A DNA stretch of 64,000 nucleotides from Lachnoanaerobaculum sp. OBRC5-5 (GTDB lineage Bacteria > Bacillota > Clostridia > Lachnospirales > Lachnospiraceae), in NCBI RefSeq assembly GCF_000296385.1, contig NZ_JH815185.1, positions 2,360,021-2,424,020 on the forward strand, written 5' to 3'. Shown piece by piece: positions 1 through 8,476 of the stretch; position 1 is the first letter of the stretch; each line of letters opens with the position of its first letter. The translations under genes were made by a program, and so were the position numbers. The notes beneath the pieces are model-generated. The model was not told where the DNA came from, did no database searches, and worked only from the letters and a program-made list of their open reading frames with translations.

Positions 1-91
1 ACCCCTTGAAGACTACGAGGTAGATAGGGCCAAGATGTAAGTACAGTAATGTATTAAGTTGATGGTTACTAATAGGTCGAGGGTTTAACCA
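1..91 (+). rRNA. 23S ribosomal RNA, 3' end (partial)
   Basis: The first ~90 bases match the conserved 3' end of bacterial 23S rRNA: the segment reading CTTGAAGACTACGAGGTAGA followed by GGTTACTAATAGGTCGAGGG and the closing TTTAACC. The rest of the gene lies before the window. The exact 3' end is estimated at about 90-92 from the usual position of the terminal helix. It is followed by an AT-rich spacer and a tRNA gene rather than directly by 5S rRNA. Confidence 0.93.
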
Positions 92-187
92 AAAGATAGG
101 AAAAAATTTATAATAGCTCGGGATTTGGTAGGCAGTTTTGAAGGTACATCTTTACATTTTTTAATTCTAGTGATAGAATATATGTAT

Positions 188-260
188 GCGCGAGTGGCTC
201 AGTTGGTGGAGTACGACCTTGCCAAGGTCGGGGTCGCGGGTTCGAGTCCCGTCTCGCGCT
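188..260 (+). tRNA. tRNA-Gly (anticodon GCC)
   Basis: A 73-nt cloverleaf can be folded by eye. The acceptor arms GCGCGAG (188-194) and CTCGCGC (253-259) pair fully and the discriminator base is T260. The anticodon stem GACCT/AGGTC encloses the loop with GCC at 221-223. The T-arm reads GCGGGTTCGAGTCCCGT. CCA is not encoded, so it is added post-transcriptionally. It lies about 97 nt after the 23S end, so it is probably co-transcribed as the distal part of the rRNA operon. Confidence 0.97.
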
Positions 261-275
261 CTTTTTGTTTTAAAG

Positions 276-300
276 GTCTTGTTTTTACAAGGCTTTTTTT
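276..300 (+). terminator. Intrinsic terminator after tRNA-Gly
   Basis: A 7-bp stem GTCTTGT/ACAAGGC (one G-T pair, loop TTTT) is followed by seven T. It begins 16 nt after the tRNA and probably ends the rRNA/tRNA transcript. Confidence 0.85.
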
Positions 301-328
301 AGTGAATGAATAAATATTATAATCCTGA

Positions 329-368
329 AAATAAAAGATGTCGGCCTATTTTATAAGCCGACATCTTT
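329..368 (-). terminator. Intrinsic terminator of the broken exported-protein gene
   Basis: A perfect 12-bp inverted repeat, AAAGATGTCGGC (334-345) and GCCGACATCTTT (357-368), has a T-rich tract on the minus-strand side. It lies just beyond the inferred stop at 372-374. It could also work from the plus side, where TTTGTTTT follows. Confidence 0.8.
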
Positions 369-371
369 GTT

Positions 372-1321
372 TTAATAACCTCTAAGCACCGTATAATCCA
401 GATTATATTTTTGAGCTAATTCTTCCACAGTACCTTTATTTTTTTATAATCAACAGTGTTTGGAAAATAAACATAACCTAAATTTTTGAATAAGTTATAT
501 GTATAAAAAAGGTTTCTCTGTCTTCATAATCATCTTTACTTTCCAGATTATCCATATATGGAACTATAATGGTTGAATAGCTGTTGCAATAAAACCATTT
601 GTCAAAGACTAAATCTTCATAATAAAAACCTACTACTTTGCCTTTAAAGTTTTCTCTTAGATATGCTATAGGAATTGTATCGCCAATATTATAATATTTC
701 TTAAAGCCCGAGCCAAGTACTATAGGGAACTCACCGTTATATATAAAATCCTGCTCTGATAAATAATCCAGTCCCAATTTTTGCATTGTTTTTTGATTTA
801 AAATCAAAGCGTTTACCGGAGTTAGATACTCACTTTTTCCATTTATAGTTACTTCTTGATCCGTTAAATCTTTGTGACCATATCCGTTTGCTAAATCCTC
901 AGGCCTATTCCACTCACCTATAAAATCTACAGTCTGATATTTCATATCATAAAAATCTATAGTATTTGTTGAATTCAGCTCTGTATTAAAGCTTTGTAGA
1001 TTATTAATAAAGGAATCATTTCCTGTTATTTTTGAAAGCTCTGCCTCTGTATACTTATCCGTCTTATAATTATCAACAACCTCCTGTAACCTCTCTTCCA
1101 TGTGATAAGGTTCTACGCGTCTTCTTTCCTCTTGATACAGAAAACAGACTTACTCCTGATGTTCCACTGTTACCTTCATAAGTTGCAACATTATAAACAC
1201 TGTAATCCATAACAAAGCCGGGCTTTGGTTGAGCAGTAGTATATGCAAAAACCGGAATTGTTAAGTTTGACATAGCAACTGCTAATAATAGACCACCAAC
1301 TAATTTCTTCATGATACTCAT
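372..1321 (-). pseudogene. Exported protein with MacB/FtsX-like extracellular region, three frameshifts
   Basis: Translation starts at 1321 after an AAGGAGA site and gives a signal peptide (MKKLVGGLLLAVAM... cut near VFA-YTT). This frame closes at 1073. A second frame, open from about 1144 to 478, continues with a helical EERLQEVVDNY segment and a domain containing LGSGFKKYYNIGD and GKVVGFYYEDL, which resembles the extracellular domain of FtsX/MacB-type or bacteriocin-associated permeases (from memory, weak). A third frame (about 493-440) reads LFKNLGYVYFPNTVDYKK. A fourth reads GTVEELAQKYNLDYTVLRGY and stops at 372-374. Three separate shifts near homopolymers rebuild one ~316-aa protein. No ribosome-binding site precedes the internal ATG at 1101, so two genes are unlikely. 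Real decay is favoured over three sequencing errors, but this is unproven. Confidence 0.72.
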
Positions 1322-1730
1322 GTTTAGTTCTCCTTAAACAGTTAAAGTTTTATGTGCTAAATATATTTGTTGAAAGCATCTTATCATCAAGAAGAAAAAG
1401 TCAATTACCAAATATAATATTGGTAAATGTAAATAAAAACATGCTCATTTAATTAAATAATATTCATGTACTAAGAAAAAAACAATTTTTATAATCTCTT
1501 GTATGTGTGAAAATAATAAAAAAAAATCAAAAAATTTAACGGTTTAAAGATGTAAAGTAAAATGCGAATCGGCAAATTATAAAGATATAATTCTTTACAA
1601 TTCTTAAAAAGATAAATTTATTGAGTTTTCTATAAAACAGAAGTATGATATAACCTAAGTTAGCAAGAACTAACATAATCAGAATATATATATTTTTATA
1701 CCGCAGATATAGCGGTAAATGGAGGCTTTT
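1322..1730. other. 409-nt divergent intergenic region
   Basis: Very AT-rich, with no gene seen. On the minus side, TTGACT near 1398-1403 could be a -35 for the broken gene. Just beyond it lies an inverted repeat TTACCAA (1405-1411) / TTGGTAA (1420-1426), a possible activator or repressor site. On the plus side, GTTAG (1659-1663) / CTAAC (1670-1674) and TACCGC (1699-1704) / GCGGTA (1712-1717) are two further small inverted repeats in the leader of the methyltransferase gene. The regulators are unknown. Confidence 0.5.
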
Positions 1731-2528
1731 ATGAAGATAAAACTTGAAGGTGTTATGGAGACTATGCTTATAACTTTGGATGCAAGGGCAAGAGATTACA
1801 AATCTGAAAAATCTATATTAAAGGATAAAAAGTCGGCTGAAATGGTGGATATGATTGACTATGATTTTGGCTCTTTCAGTAATGAAAAGGTGAATCTTTT
1901 AGGTATTATTGCGAGAGCCAAGGTTATGGATGATGAGGTGAAAAAGTTTATAGACAAATACCCTGATTGTCATATAGTTTCACTTGGTTCAGGGCTGGAT
2001 ACAAGATTTTTCCGTGTAGATAACGGTAGAATACATTGGTATGATATAGATTTTCCGGAGATAATAAGTTTAAGAAAAAAATTCTTTGAGGAAAATGACA
2101 GAGTAAAAAATATCGAAAAATCAGCCCTTGATAAGTCATGGACAAAGGAGATAGATACAGAGGGAGAGAAGCTTTTGATTATTTCAGAGGGGATGATTAT
2201 GTATTTTTATCCTAAGCAGGTGAAGGAGTTTTTAAATATACTTACAGATAATTTTGAACATTTTGTACTTCATCTGGACTGTCTTTCCAAAAGACTTGTG
2301 AATAAGGCAAAAACGAACAAGGCTGTAAAACGAACCAAGTCCGAGTATCATTTTGGAGTTACGAACGGCAAAGAGATTATAGAACTTAATCCTAAACTGA
2401 AGCAAATCGGATTTATAAACTTTACAAAACAAATAGCAAAGCAGATGAAATGGTATGGTAAAATCTTTCTTCCAATCATATATCTTATGAATAACAGGCT
2501 TGTAATATGCAAATATGATGCAAAATAA
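1731..2528 (+). CDS. Class I SAM-dependent methyltransferase, LCM/TcmP-like family
   Basis: 265 aa, beginning at the ATG at 1731 because GGAGG at 1721-1725 is correctly spaced for it; the in-frame ATG at 1719 would overlap that site. The SAM-binding motif is seen as HIVSLGSGLDTRFFR, followed by the acidic WYDIDFPE and, later, KLLIISEGMIMYF. This pattern is that of the leucine carboxyl methyltransferase superfamily, whose bacterial members include TcmP-like O-methyltransferases. No polyketide or other biosynthetic gene lies nearby, so the acceptor is unknown. It is monocistronic, with two small inverted repeats in its leader. Confidence 0.82.
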   Translation: MKIKLEGVMETMLITLDARARDYKSEKSILKDKKSAEMVDMIDYDFGSFSNEKVNLLGIIARAKVMDDEVKKFIDKYPDCHIVSLGSGLDTRFFRVDNGRIHWYDIDFPEIISLRKKFFEENDRVKNIEKSALDKSWTKEIDTEGEKLLIISEGMIMYFYPKQVKEFLNILTDNFEHFVLHLDCLSKRLVNKAKTNKAVKRTKSEYHFGVTNGKEIIELNPKLKQIGFINFTKQIAKQMKWYGKIFLPIIYLMNNRLVICKYDAK

Positions 2529-2628
2529 TAACTGTTTGTAATGATTTATTGCGGTATGCTGAGATTATTGTTAGAATAAACTATGCTTAAAGTATTGTCG
2601 GCATAAATAACAAACAGGAGGAGAGTAG

Positions 2629-5025
2629 ATGGGTAGACCGTTATCACATGGAAGAGAGGTTACCGGAACAGGTAGAAGTATTTTGGGTAGAGGATCGTTT
2701 GTGGGAGGTTCCGGTGGAGGAAACAGGAATTCATCCGGAAGAGGTGGAGGCGGAGGACGTTCGCCGTTCAGCTTATTGATAGTTGTAGTTTTTGTAATAA
2801 TAAGTATTGTCACAGGTAATAAAAGCAATATATTAAGTTCAATACTCGGAGGATTAAGCAGTAGTACAAATAGTACAAATAGTACAAGTACAGGAACAAC
2901 ACCGATGATCAGTATCCCGACTTTGCCTTCATCAATCGGAAGCACAGCGGCATCAAGTATAAGCGGTGTAGGAAGTGCATGGAGCGGAGTTACCGATAAC
3001 AGAGGACAACTGGATACCTCAGTGCATGAAAGTGCCAGAGAGAAGTTTTACAGGCCCACAGGCGGTGACAGTGTAACCGTGATGGTATATATGTGCGGTA
3101 CCGACCTGGAGACTAAGCACGGAATGGCTACGAAAGATCTTATTGAGATGACAAAGGCCAATATTTCAAGTAATGTTAATCTGCTTGTATATACGGGAGG
3201 AACAAATACCTGGCAAAACTCGGTAGTATCATCATCAAACAATGAAATCTATCAGATAGCGGACGGAAAAATGAATAAGCTTGCAGATGACAATTCAAAT
3301 CCTTCAATGACAGATCCCAATACATTGGTTAGATTTATTGACTATTGTAAGAGTAATTTTCCGGCTAACAGATATCAGCTTATTCTCTGGGATCATGGCG
3401 GCGGTTCTGTAACAGGTTATGGATATGATGAAAAAAATCCCAACTCGGGATCAATGAATCTTGCAAAAATAAAAGCTGCTATTGCGCAAACCGGTATAAA
3501 GTATGACTTTATAGGATTTGATGCCTGTCTGATGGCTACTACAGAGACGGCACTTGCTCTTTCAGATTATGCGGATTATTTGATTGCATCCGAGGAGACG
3601 GAGCCGGGAACAGGATGGTATTATACCAATTGGCTGAGCAATCTTAGCAGTAATACTGCAATTTCCACTCTTGATCTTGGAAAGAAGATAGTGGATGATT
3701 TTATAGATGAGAGTAACAGAAGTGCAAGAGGGCAGTCTACAACTCTTTCTTTGGTGGATTTGGCCGAGCTTAAGGCTACAGTTCCAAGCAGCCTTTCAAG
3801 CTTTGCAAGGGATACCGCTTCATATATAGAGAATAATGAGTACAGCAAGGTGTCTTACGCGAGAACGGCAAGCAGAGAGTTTGCAAAATCTTCAAATATA
3901 GATCAGGTGGATTTGGTAAATCTTGTGTATAATCTTGAGCAGAATGAAAACGATCCTACAATCAGGTCAATACTCGGTGCGGTAAAATACAACAGGACAT
4001 CTTCAAATATGTCAAACTCATATGGGCTTTCAATCTATTTCCCATACAAGAAATTGTCAAAGGTTGACAGAATGGTTCAGACTTACGGTGACATCGGTAT
4101 GGACAGTGAGTACACCAAGATGATACAACAGTTTGCCACATTACAGGCGAGTGGACAGATTGCAGGTGGAGGAGAAACAACCCCTGCAAATACAGTAACA
4201 GGAAACTATCAAGGAAACAGTTCAGGTTCATTTTCAGCTGCAGATATTGACAGTTTGATAGCAAGTCTTATATCAGGAAGCTTATCATCAGAGAGCCTTG
4301 CAAATATAGGGCTTGATACTTCAAGTATAGGATTTTTGCAAAACAGAAATATGCCTGATGAAACAATAAGAAACTATGTTTTATCAAACAGACTTGACGC
4401 TTCAAAGCTTCAATGGACAGATCAGTATTCCACACCTAAGATTCATTTATCCGAGGATGAGTGGAATATGGTATCAAGTATAGAAGAGAATATGCTTTTG
4501 GACCAGGGAAGCGGATATATAGATATGGGACTTGACAATTTCTTTGAGTTTGATGAAAACGGAGATATGCTTGCAGATACTCAAAGAGCGTGGATTGCTA
4601 TAGATCAGCAACCTGTTGCATACTATCATCTTTCAACTACACAAAACGGAGATGAGACGGTTACTATAGGACGTGTACCTGTTATTTTAAACGGTGAGAG
4701 AGCCAATCTGATAATTATATTTGACGGCGAGCATCCTAACGGATATCTGGCAGGAGCAAATACAGATTATAAAGATACACAAACAGAAACCATCGCAAAG
4801 AATATAACGGATATAGTTGAGGGAGACAGAATACAGTTTATATATGCTTATTACGGATATGACGGTACATATCTTGATGATTATAAACTGGATGATGAGT
4901 ATGTGGTTGGAAAGACTGCTCCGAAGGTATCATATGTTCTTGTGAAGGATGACAATCAAATCACTTATAAATTCACAGATATATACAATAACAGCTATTG
5001 GACTCCGGCTTTAAAGAGTAAATAG
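2629..5025 (+). CDS. Clostripain-family (C11) cysteine protease, membrane-anchored
   Basis: 798 aa with a GGAGGAGAG ribosome site just upstream. The N-terminus is a Gly/Arg/Ser-rich stretch (residues 1-44) that includes LSHGREVTGTG, then one transmembrane helix (about 46-62, LLIVVVFVIISIV) and a Ser/Thr linker. The peptidase domain starts near residue 145 (VTVMVYMCGTDLE). The catalytic His is in LILWDHGGGS (His256) and the nucleophilic Cys in GFDACLMATTE (Cys300), the clostripain C11 dyad. The segment IASEETEPGTGWYY follows, as in the family. The C-terminal ~280 residues (from about 520) form an extra domain I do not recognise. The orientation predicted is type II, with the protease outside. 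C11 enzymes cleave after Arg or Lys; the physiological target is unknown. The gene stands alone. Confidence 0.88.
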   Translation: MGRPLSHGREVTGTGRSILGRGSFVGGSGGGNRNSSGRGGGGGRSPFSLLIVVVFVIISIVTGNKSNILSSILGGLSSSTNSTNSTSTGTTPMISIPTLPSSIGSTAASSISGVGSAWSGVTDNRGQLDTSVHESAREKFYRPTGGDSVTVMVYMCGTDLETKHGMATKDLIEMTKANISSNVNLLVYTGGTNTWQNSVVSSSNNEIYQIADGKMNKLADDNSNPSMTDPNTLVRFIDYCKSNFPANRYQLILWDHGGGSVTGYGYDEKNPNSGSMNLAKIKAAIAQTGIKYDFIGFDACLMATTETALALSDYADYLIASEETEPGTGWYYTNWLSNLSSNTAISTLDLGKKIVDDFIDESNRSARGQSTTLSLVDLAELKATVPSSLSSFARDTASYIENNEYSKVSYARTASREFAKSSNIDQVDLVNLVYNLEQNENDPTIRSILGAVKYNRTSSNMSNSYGLSIYFPYKKLSKVDRMVQTYGDIGMDSEYTKMIQQFATLQASGQIAGGGETTPANTVTGNYQGNSSGSFSAADIDSLIASLISGSLSSESLANIGLDTSSIGFLQNRNMPDETIRNYVLSNRLDASKLQWTDQYSTPKIHLSEDEWNMVSSIEENMLLDQGSGYIDMGLDNFFEFDENGDMLADTQRAWIAIDQQPVAYYHLSTTQNGDETVTIGRVPVILNGERANLIIIFDGEHPNGYLAGANTDYKDTQTETIAKNITDIVEGDRIQFIYAYYGYDGTYLDDYKLDDEYVVGKTAPKVSYVLVKDDNQITYKFTDIYNNSYWTPALKSK

Positions 5026-5118
5026 ATATTCTTATACATAATGTATGTAATTAGCAAATATTTTGTAAACACAATGTAAGATATAAAATACAAAATTGGT
5101 TTATACTATATAAAGACA

Positions 5119-5137
5119 GTTAATCTGTCAGATTAAC
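5119..5137 (+). promoter_or_regulatory. Perfect 9-1-9 palindrome in the leader of the wall-binding protein
   Basis: GTTAATCTGTCAGATTAAC is an uninterrupted palindrome with one central base, 23 nt before the start at 5161. It fits a dimeric repressor site near the transcription start or an mRNA hairpin close to the ribosome site. Confidence 0.5.
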
Positions 5138-5160
5138 GATGGTATAGGAGAGAAGGAGGA

Positions 5161-5538
5161 ATGATGAAAAAAGGTTTAATCAAATCAGCAGCAATTTTAT
5201 TTGCAGCATTCAGTCTTGGCGGTGCGGTAGTTCCCCCGGTGACAGCGCAGGCAGCAGTTTTAGAGCGTATGCCGGCAGACAGAGGTGAGTGGCGTAGAGA
5301 CGAGCATGGCTGGTACTATATGTTGAACGTTAATGCAGGTACTTCATATGTAGCAGACAGCTGGATCAAGGACAACGGTAAGTGGTATTACTTTGATCAC
5401 TGGGGCTATATGTACAGAAACGCTTGGATCAACTACCAGGGAAGTTCTTACTATGTAGGTGCTGACGGAGCAATGTGGTATAATGCCAGAACTCCTGACG
5501 GATACTGGGTAGACAGCAACGGCAAGTGGGTTAGATAA
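5161..5538 (+). CDS. Small secreted cell-wall-binding-repeat protein
   Basis: 125 aa with a strong AGGAGAGAAGGAGGA site. Residues 1-32 form a signal peptide (lysines, hydrophobic core, AQA-A cut). The mature part consists almost entirely of aromatic/Gly repeats: GWYYMLN, GKWYYFDHWGYMYRNAW, SYYVGADGAMWYN and GYWVDSNGKWVR. These are characteristic of choline-binding-type or glucan-binding wall repeats (PF01473-like). There is no catalytic domain, so the protein probably just binds the cell wall or a polysaccharide. It follows the clostripain gene in the same direction, but a 135-nt gap with its own palindrome suggests separate transcription. Confidence 0.85.
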   Translation: MMKKGLIKSAAILFAAFSLGGAVVPPVTAQAAVLERMPADRGEWRRDEHGWYYMLNVNAGTSYVADSWIKDNGKWYYFDHWGYMYRNAWINYQGSSYYVGADGAMWYNARTPDGYWVDSNGKWVR

Positions 5539-5556
5539 TCTATATTATAAAAATAA

Positions 5557-5586
5557 GAGCCTCAAGGATATCCTTGAGGTTTTTAT
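5557..5586 (+). terminator. Intrinsic terminator after the wall-binding protein
   Basis: The perfect inverted repeat CCTCAAGGATATCCTTGAGG (5560-5579) is followed by TTTTTATT. Confidence 0.88.
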
Positions 5587-5685
5587 TAGCATATAAGTAT
5601 AATTTGTGCTATAATGAAGGTGATAATATAGTGTTATATTTCTAATATGCTTTGGTAGAACTACTTATAAGCGGAAGGAGGAAAT

Positions 5686-6087
5686 ATGTTTTATTGGGGA
5701 GTTTTATTTGCTATATTTGCCATTGGAGAAATTATAATTCCCGGACTGGTTTCAGTGTGGCTGGCTCTTGCAGCACTCATTATGATGCCGATATCTTTGT
5801 TGGTTAAACCACTTGAGATACAGGTTATCATATTCTGTGTACTGTCACTGATTTTTATTGTGTTCTTTAGAAGTATTTTCAAATCCTTTATGAAGGGTAA
5901 GGAGAGTATGGATACTGAGAAGGTAAAGATAGTGAAGCTTACATCTGTTGAAGATAATAATTATATTTATGATGTAAGATTTAAAGGTGGCATATGGACA
6001 GCAATTGCAAATTTGGAGTTGAAGCCCGGAGATATTGCCAACATTGATAAATTTGAAGGCAATAAGATAATTATCGGCAGAAATTAA
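5686..6087 (+). CDS. NfeD-family membrane protein (short form)
   Basis: 133 aa after GGAAGGAGG. There are three hydrophobic segments (about 2-20, 26-44, 47-65) with a Pro/Gly-rich turn (EIIIPGLVSVW), typical of NfeD1b proteins. A soluble OB-fold-like domain follows (about 78-133), with the family's closing pattern of Gly-rich strands (ELKPGDIANIDKFEGNKIII). NfeD proteins form pairs with SPFH/stomatin proteins encoded next door, as here (23-nt gap). The role is thought to be membrane microdomain organisation or protein quality control; no enzymatic activity is expected in this short form. Confidence 0.88.
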   Translation: MFYWGVLFAIFAIGEIIIPGLVSVWLALAALIMMPISLLVKPLEIQVIIFCVLSLIFIVFFRSIFKSFMKGKESMDTEKVKIVKLTSVEDNNYIYDVRFKGGIWTAIANLELKPGDIANIDKFEGNKIIIGRN

Positions 6088-6110
6088 TTTATGTAAAGGA
6101 GACATAACAA

Positions 6111-7022
6111 ATGATAGGCTATGGAATTATTGTTGTTTTATTGGCTATTATATTCGTGATTACGGTAAAGGCAATAAAGATAGTACCTGAGTCAAAAGTA
6201 TATGTAGTTGAGAGACTTGGAAAGTATTCACAAGGACTTCGTTCAGGATTACATTTTGTCAACCCTTTCTTTGATAAAATATCAAAGATTATTTCATTAA
6301 AAGAGCAGGTGGTTGATTTCCCGCCACAGCCGGTTATTACAAAGGATAATGCTACTATGCAGATAGATACGATAGTATATTTCCAGATAACCGACCCTAA
6401 GCTTTATACTTACGGTGTTGAGAGACCTATATCAGCTATAGAGAATCTTACAGCAACTACTCTTAGAAATATCATAGGTGATATGACTGTAGACCAGACT
6501 CTTACATCAAGAGATACTATAAATACAGCTATGAGATCCGAACTTGATGAGGCTACAGATCCATGGGGTATCAAGGTAAATCGTGTGGAGTTAAAGAGTA
6601 TTTTGCCACCTGAAGATATCAGAGTTGCAATGGAGAAGGAGATGAAGGCCGAGCGTGAGAAGAGAGCAAATATTCTTGAGGCTCAGGCTAAGAAGGAAAG
6701 TGCGATTCTTGTAGCAGAGGGTAATAAGCAGGCTGCAATACTTAATGCGGAGGCTGAAAAGGAAACAGCTATAAAGAGAGCGGAAGGACAGGCACAGGCT
6801 ATACTTGAAATTCAGAAAGCTCAGGCAGAGTCTTTAAGAGTGCTTTCAGAGGCGGATCCAAGCCAGAAGGTACTTACACTTAAGGGACTTGAGGCATTCC
6901 AGAAGGTAGCTGACGGAAAATCAACAAAGATTATCATTCCTACAGAGCTTAGCGGACTTGCATCATTAGCTACAAGTTTTGCAGAGTTAAATCAAAAAGT
7001 AGAATTGAAAAAAGAACAGTAA
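6111..7022 (+). CDS. SPFH/band 7 (stomatin-like, QmcA-type) membrane protein
   Basis: 303 aa. One N-terminal membrane helix (about 2-20) is followed by the SPFH core beginning VPESKVYVVERLGKYSQGLRSG and containing PPQPVITKDNATMQIDTIVYFQ. A long Ala/Glu/Lys-rich coiled coil occupies about 180-250 (KAEREKRANILEAQAKKESA and following), and the C-terminal segment is ITPTELSGLASLA-like. Such proteins oligomerise into cages on the membrane and scaffold proteases or NfeD partners. The ribosome site is AAGGAGA. It is in one operon with the upstream nfeD-type gene. Confidence 0.92.
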   Translation: MIGYGIIVVLLAIIFVITVKAIKIVPESKVYVVERLGKYSQGLRSGLHFVNPFFDKISKIISLKEQVVDFPPQPVITKDNATMQIDTIVYFQITDPKLYTYGVERPISAIENLTATTLRNIIGDMTVDQTLTSRDTINTAMRSELDEATDPWGIKVNRVELKSILPPEDIRVAMEKEMKAEREKRANILEAQAKKESAILVAEGNKQAAILNAEAEKETAIKRAEGQAQAILEIQKAQAESLRVLSEADPSQKVLTLKGLEAFQKVADGKSTKIIIPTELSGLASLATSFAELNQKVELKKEQ

Positions 7023-7030
7023 TATATAAT

Positions 7031-7068
7031 AAAAGGGGCTTTTGTTTATGTACAAAAGTCCCTTTTTT
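7031..7068 (+). terminator. Intrinsic terminator after the SPFH gene
   Basis: Stem GGGGCTTTTGT/ACAAAAGTCCC with flanking A/T tracts and a run of six T. The A tract on the left means it could also end the convergent minus-strand kinase gene. Confidence 0.88.
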
Positions 7069-7075
7069 AAACATA

Positions 7076-8476
7076 TTAATTTTCTTTGCCGGCAGGTAAA
7101 GAGAAGATAAACTCGGTACCTACACCTACGGTACTTATAACATCTATATTCTCGCCATGAGTCTGTAATATTTCTTTTACTATTGCAAGTCCAAGACCTG
7201 TACCCTTCTTATCCTTACCTCTGGAGAGATCTGATTTATAGAATCTGTCAAATACCTTGGACTGCTCATTCTTAGCAATACCTATTCCCGTGTCCTTAAC
7301 TGAAATAAAAATTTTCTCCTTTTTTAAACTGGTCTGTACAATGATGGAAGAGTTTTGAGAGGAAAATTTTATGGCATTATCAATAAGATTATAAAGTACC
7401 TGCTGTATCTTTGTATAGTCACCTATAACATATTGGGAGACATTGGAAAATATCAGCTCAATGGTAATATTCTTACTGTTACACTGTACTTCAAAGCTGC
7501 CTGCGGTATCTCTGATCATCTTGTTTATATCAAAGCTTGTTTTATTCAGTTTTACACTTTCAATCGAATCCAGTGAAAGAATGTTTTCCGTAAGCTTTGT
7601 AAGTCTGTTTGTCTCATCAATAACTCTTGTAAGGTATTTTTCCTGCATCTCGGGAGGAATAGTACCGTCCAAAATAGCCTCAAGATAGCCCTTTATAGAT
7701 GTTAAAGGTGAGCGAAAATCATGAGATACATTTGAAATAAACTTTTTTTGATAATTTTCGGTATCATCAAGTTTATCGGACATATAGTTTAATGTCGCCG
7801 CCAGATAACCCATTTCGTCATTTGAATGTACTTTTATTTCATACTTTAAATCCCCTTCGGCATAGGCTTTGGCTCCATTTGTTATTTTCCTAAGCGGAGA
7901 GTAAACAATACGCTGAAATACTATTAAAATAATCAGTGAAAGTAAAAATACTATCAGAGAGGTCATATATACTATATTCAAGATATGGTACTGGCTCTTT
8001 GTAACATTTACCATAGGGAGGTGGATGACCACATAGCCGTAGGTACGAAAATTACCTGTAATAGGTGCGGAAACACTAAGATAATCCTCATCAAATGAGT
8101 TAAAGTAATTTCCGACCATATAGGACTTATTACCGGTAGCGGTAGGGTCAAAATCCGAGATAATATCCGACACTCTTTTATTTTCGGCATCCACTATTAT
8201 CTTTCCGTTTCTGTCCATTACCCATATCTTTGCATTCAGGAAAGTCGCTACGGCTTTCAGCTGAGGATAGCTTTCCGCCAGCGAGATATTTTGCCCCTCA
8301 TATACGGTAGAGTAGGTGGAGGCGATAAGATTAGCCTCATCATAAAGCGTCTGACTTCTGGAATCGACCAGATATGAATAGGTCAAATGGCTGGAAATAG
8401 TTGCTATTGCCACAAAGCCCGCTATACCGAAAACTATATAAGCTAAAATAAATTTCAGATATAGAGAGAGTTTCAT
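7076..8476 (-). CDS. Two-component sensor histidine kinase (HAMP-HisKA-HATPase)
   Basis: 466 aa. Transmembrane helix 1 spans about 7-29, followed by an extracellular sensor of ~135 residues and helix 2 at about 168-188. The HAMP linker covers about 189-241. The phosphoacceptor His252 lies in NVSHDFRSPLTSIKG. The ATPase domain shows the N box (QVLYNLIDNAIKFS), G1 (VKDTGIGI), F box (FDRFYKSD) and G2 (GTGLGLAIVK). The start overlaps the response-regulator stop by 4 nt (ATGA), so the two are translationally coupled. The stimulus is unknown. Architecture resembles the envelope-sensing kinases of Firmicutes, but there is no PAS domain, so it is not WalK. Confidence 0.93.
   Translation of the reverse strand: MKLSLYLKFILAYIVFGIAGFVAIATISSHLTYSYLVDSRSQTLYDEANLIASTYSTVYEGQNISLAESYPQLKAVATFLNAKIWVMDRNGKIIVDAENKRVSDIISDFDPTATGNKSYMVGNYFNSFDEDYLSVSAPITGNFRTYGYVVIHLPMVNVTKSQYHILNIVYMTSLIVFLLSLIILIVFQRIVYSPLRKITNGAKAYAEGDLKYEIKVHSNDEMGYLAATLNYMSDKLDDTENYQKKFISNVSHDFRSPLTSIKGYLEAILDGTIPPEMQEKYLTRVIDETNRLTKLTENILSLDSIESVKLNKTSFDINKMIRDTAGSFEVQCNSKNITIELIFSNVSQYVIGDYTKIQQVLYNLIDNAIKFSSQNSSIIVQTSLKKEKIFISVKDTGIGIAKNEQSKVFDRFYKSDLSRGKDKKGTGLGLAIVKEILQTHGENIDVISTVGVGTEFIFSLPAGKEN

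Noticed and set aside
125-313. A 62-codon plus-strand reading frame over the tRNA
   Set aside because: It is the translation of tRNA-Gly and its flanks (the RVAQLVEYD...GSSPVSR pattern is the usual tRNA artefact).
1073-1321. An 82-aa secreted peptide, possibly a lactococcin-972-like bacteriocin precursor, with the downstream frame as its immunity protein
   Set aside because: It lacks the aromatic Gly-rich core of that family, the next frame has no ribosome site, and a simple frameshift joins both into one plausible protein.
2571-2945. A Pro/Leu-rich 124-codon frame opposite the clostripain start
   Set aside because: It is the complement of the Gly/Arg-rich coding region, with no ribosome site.
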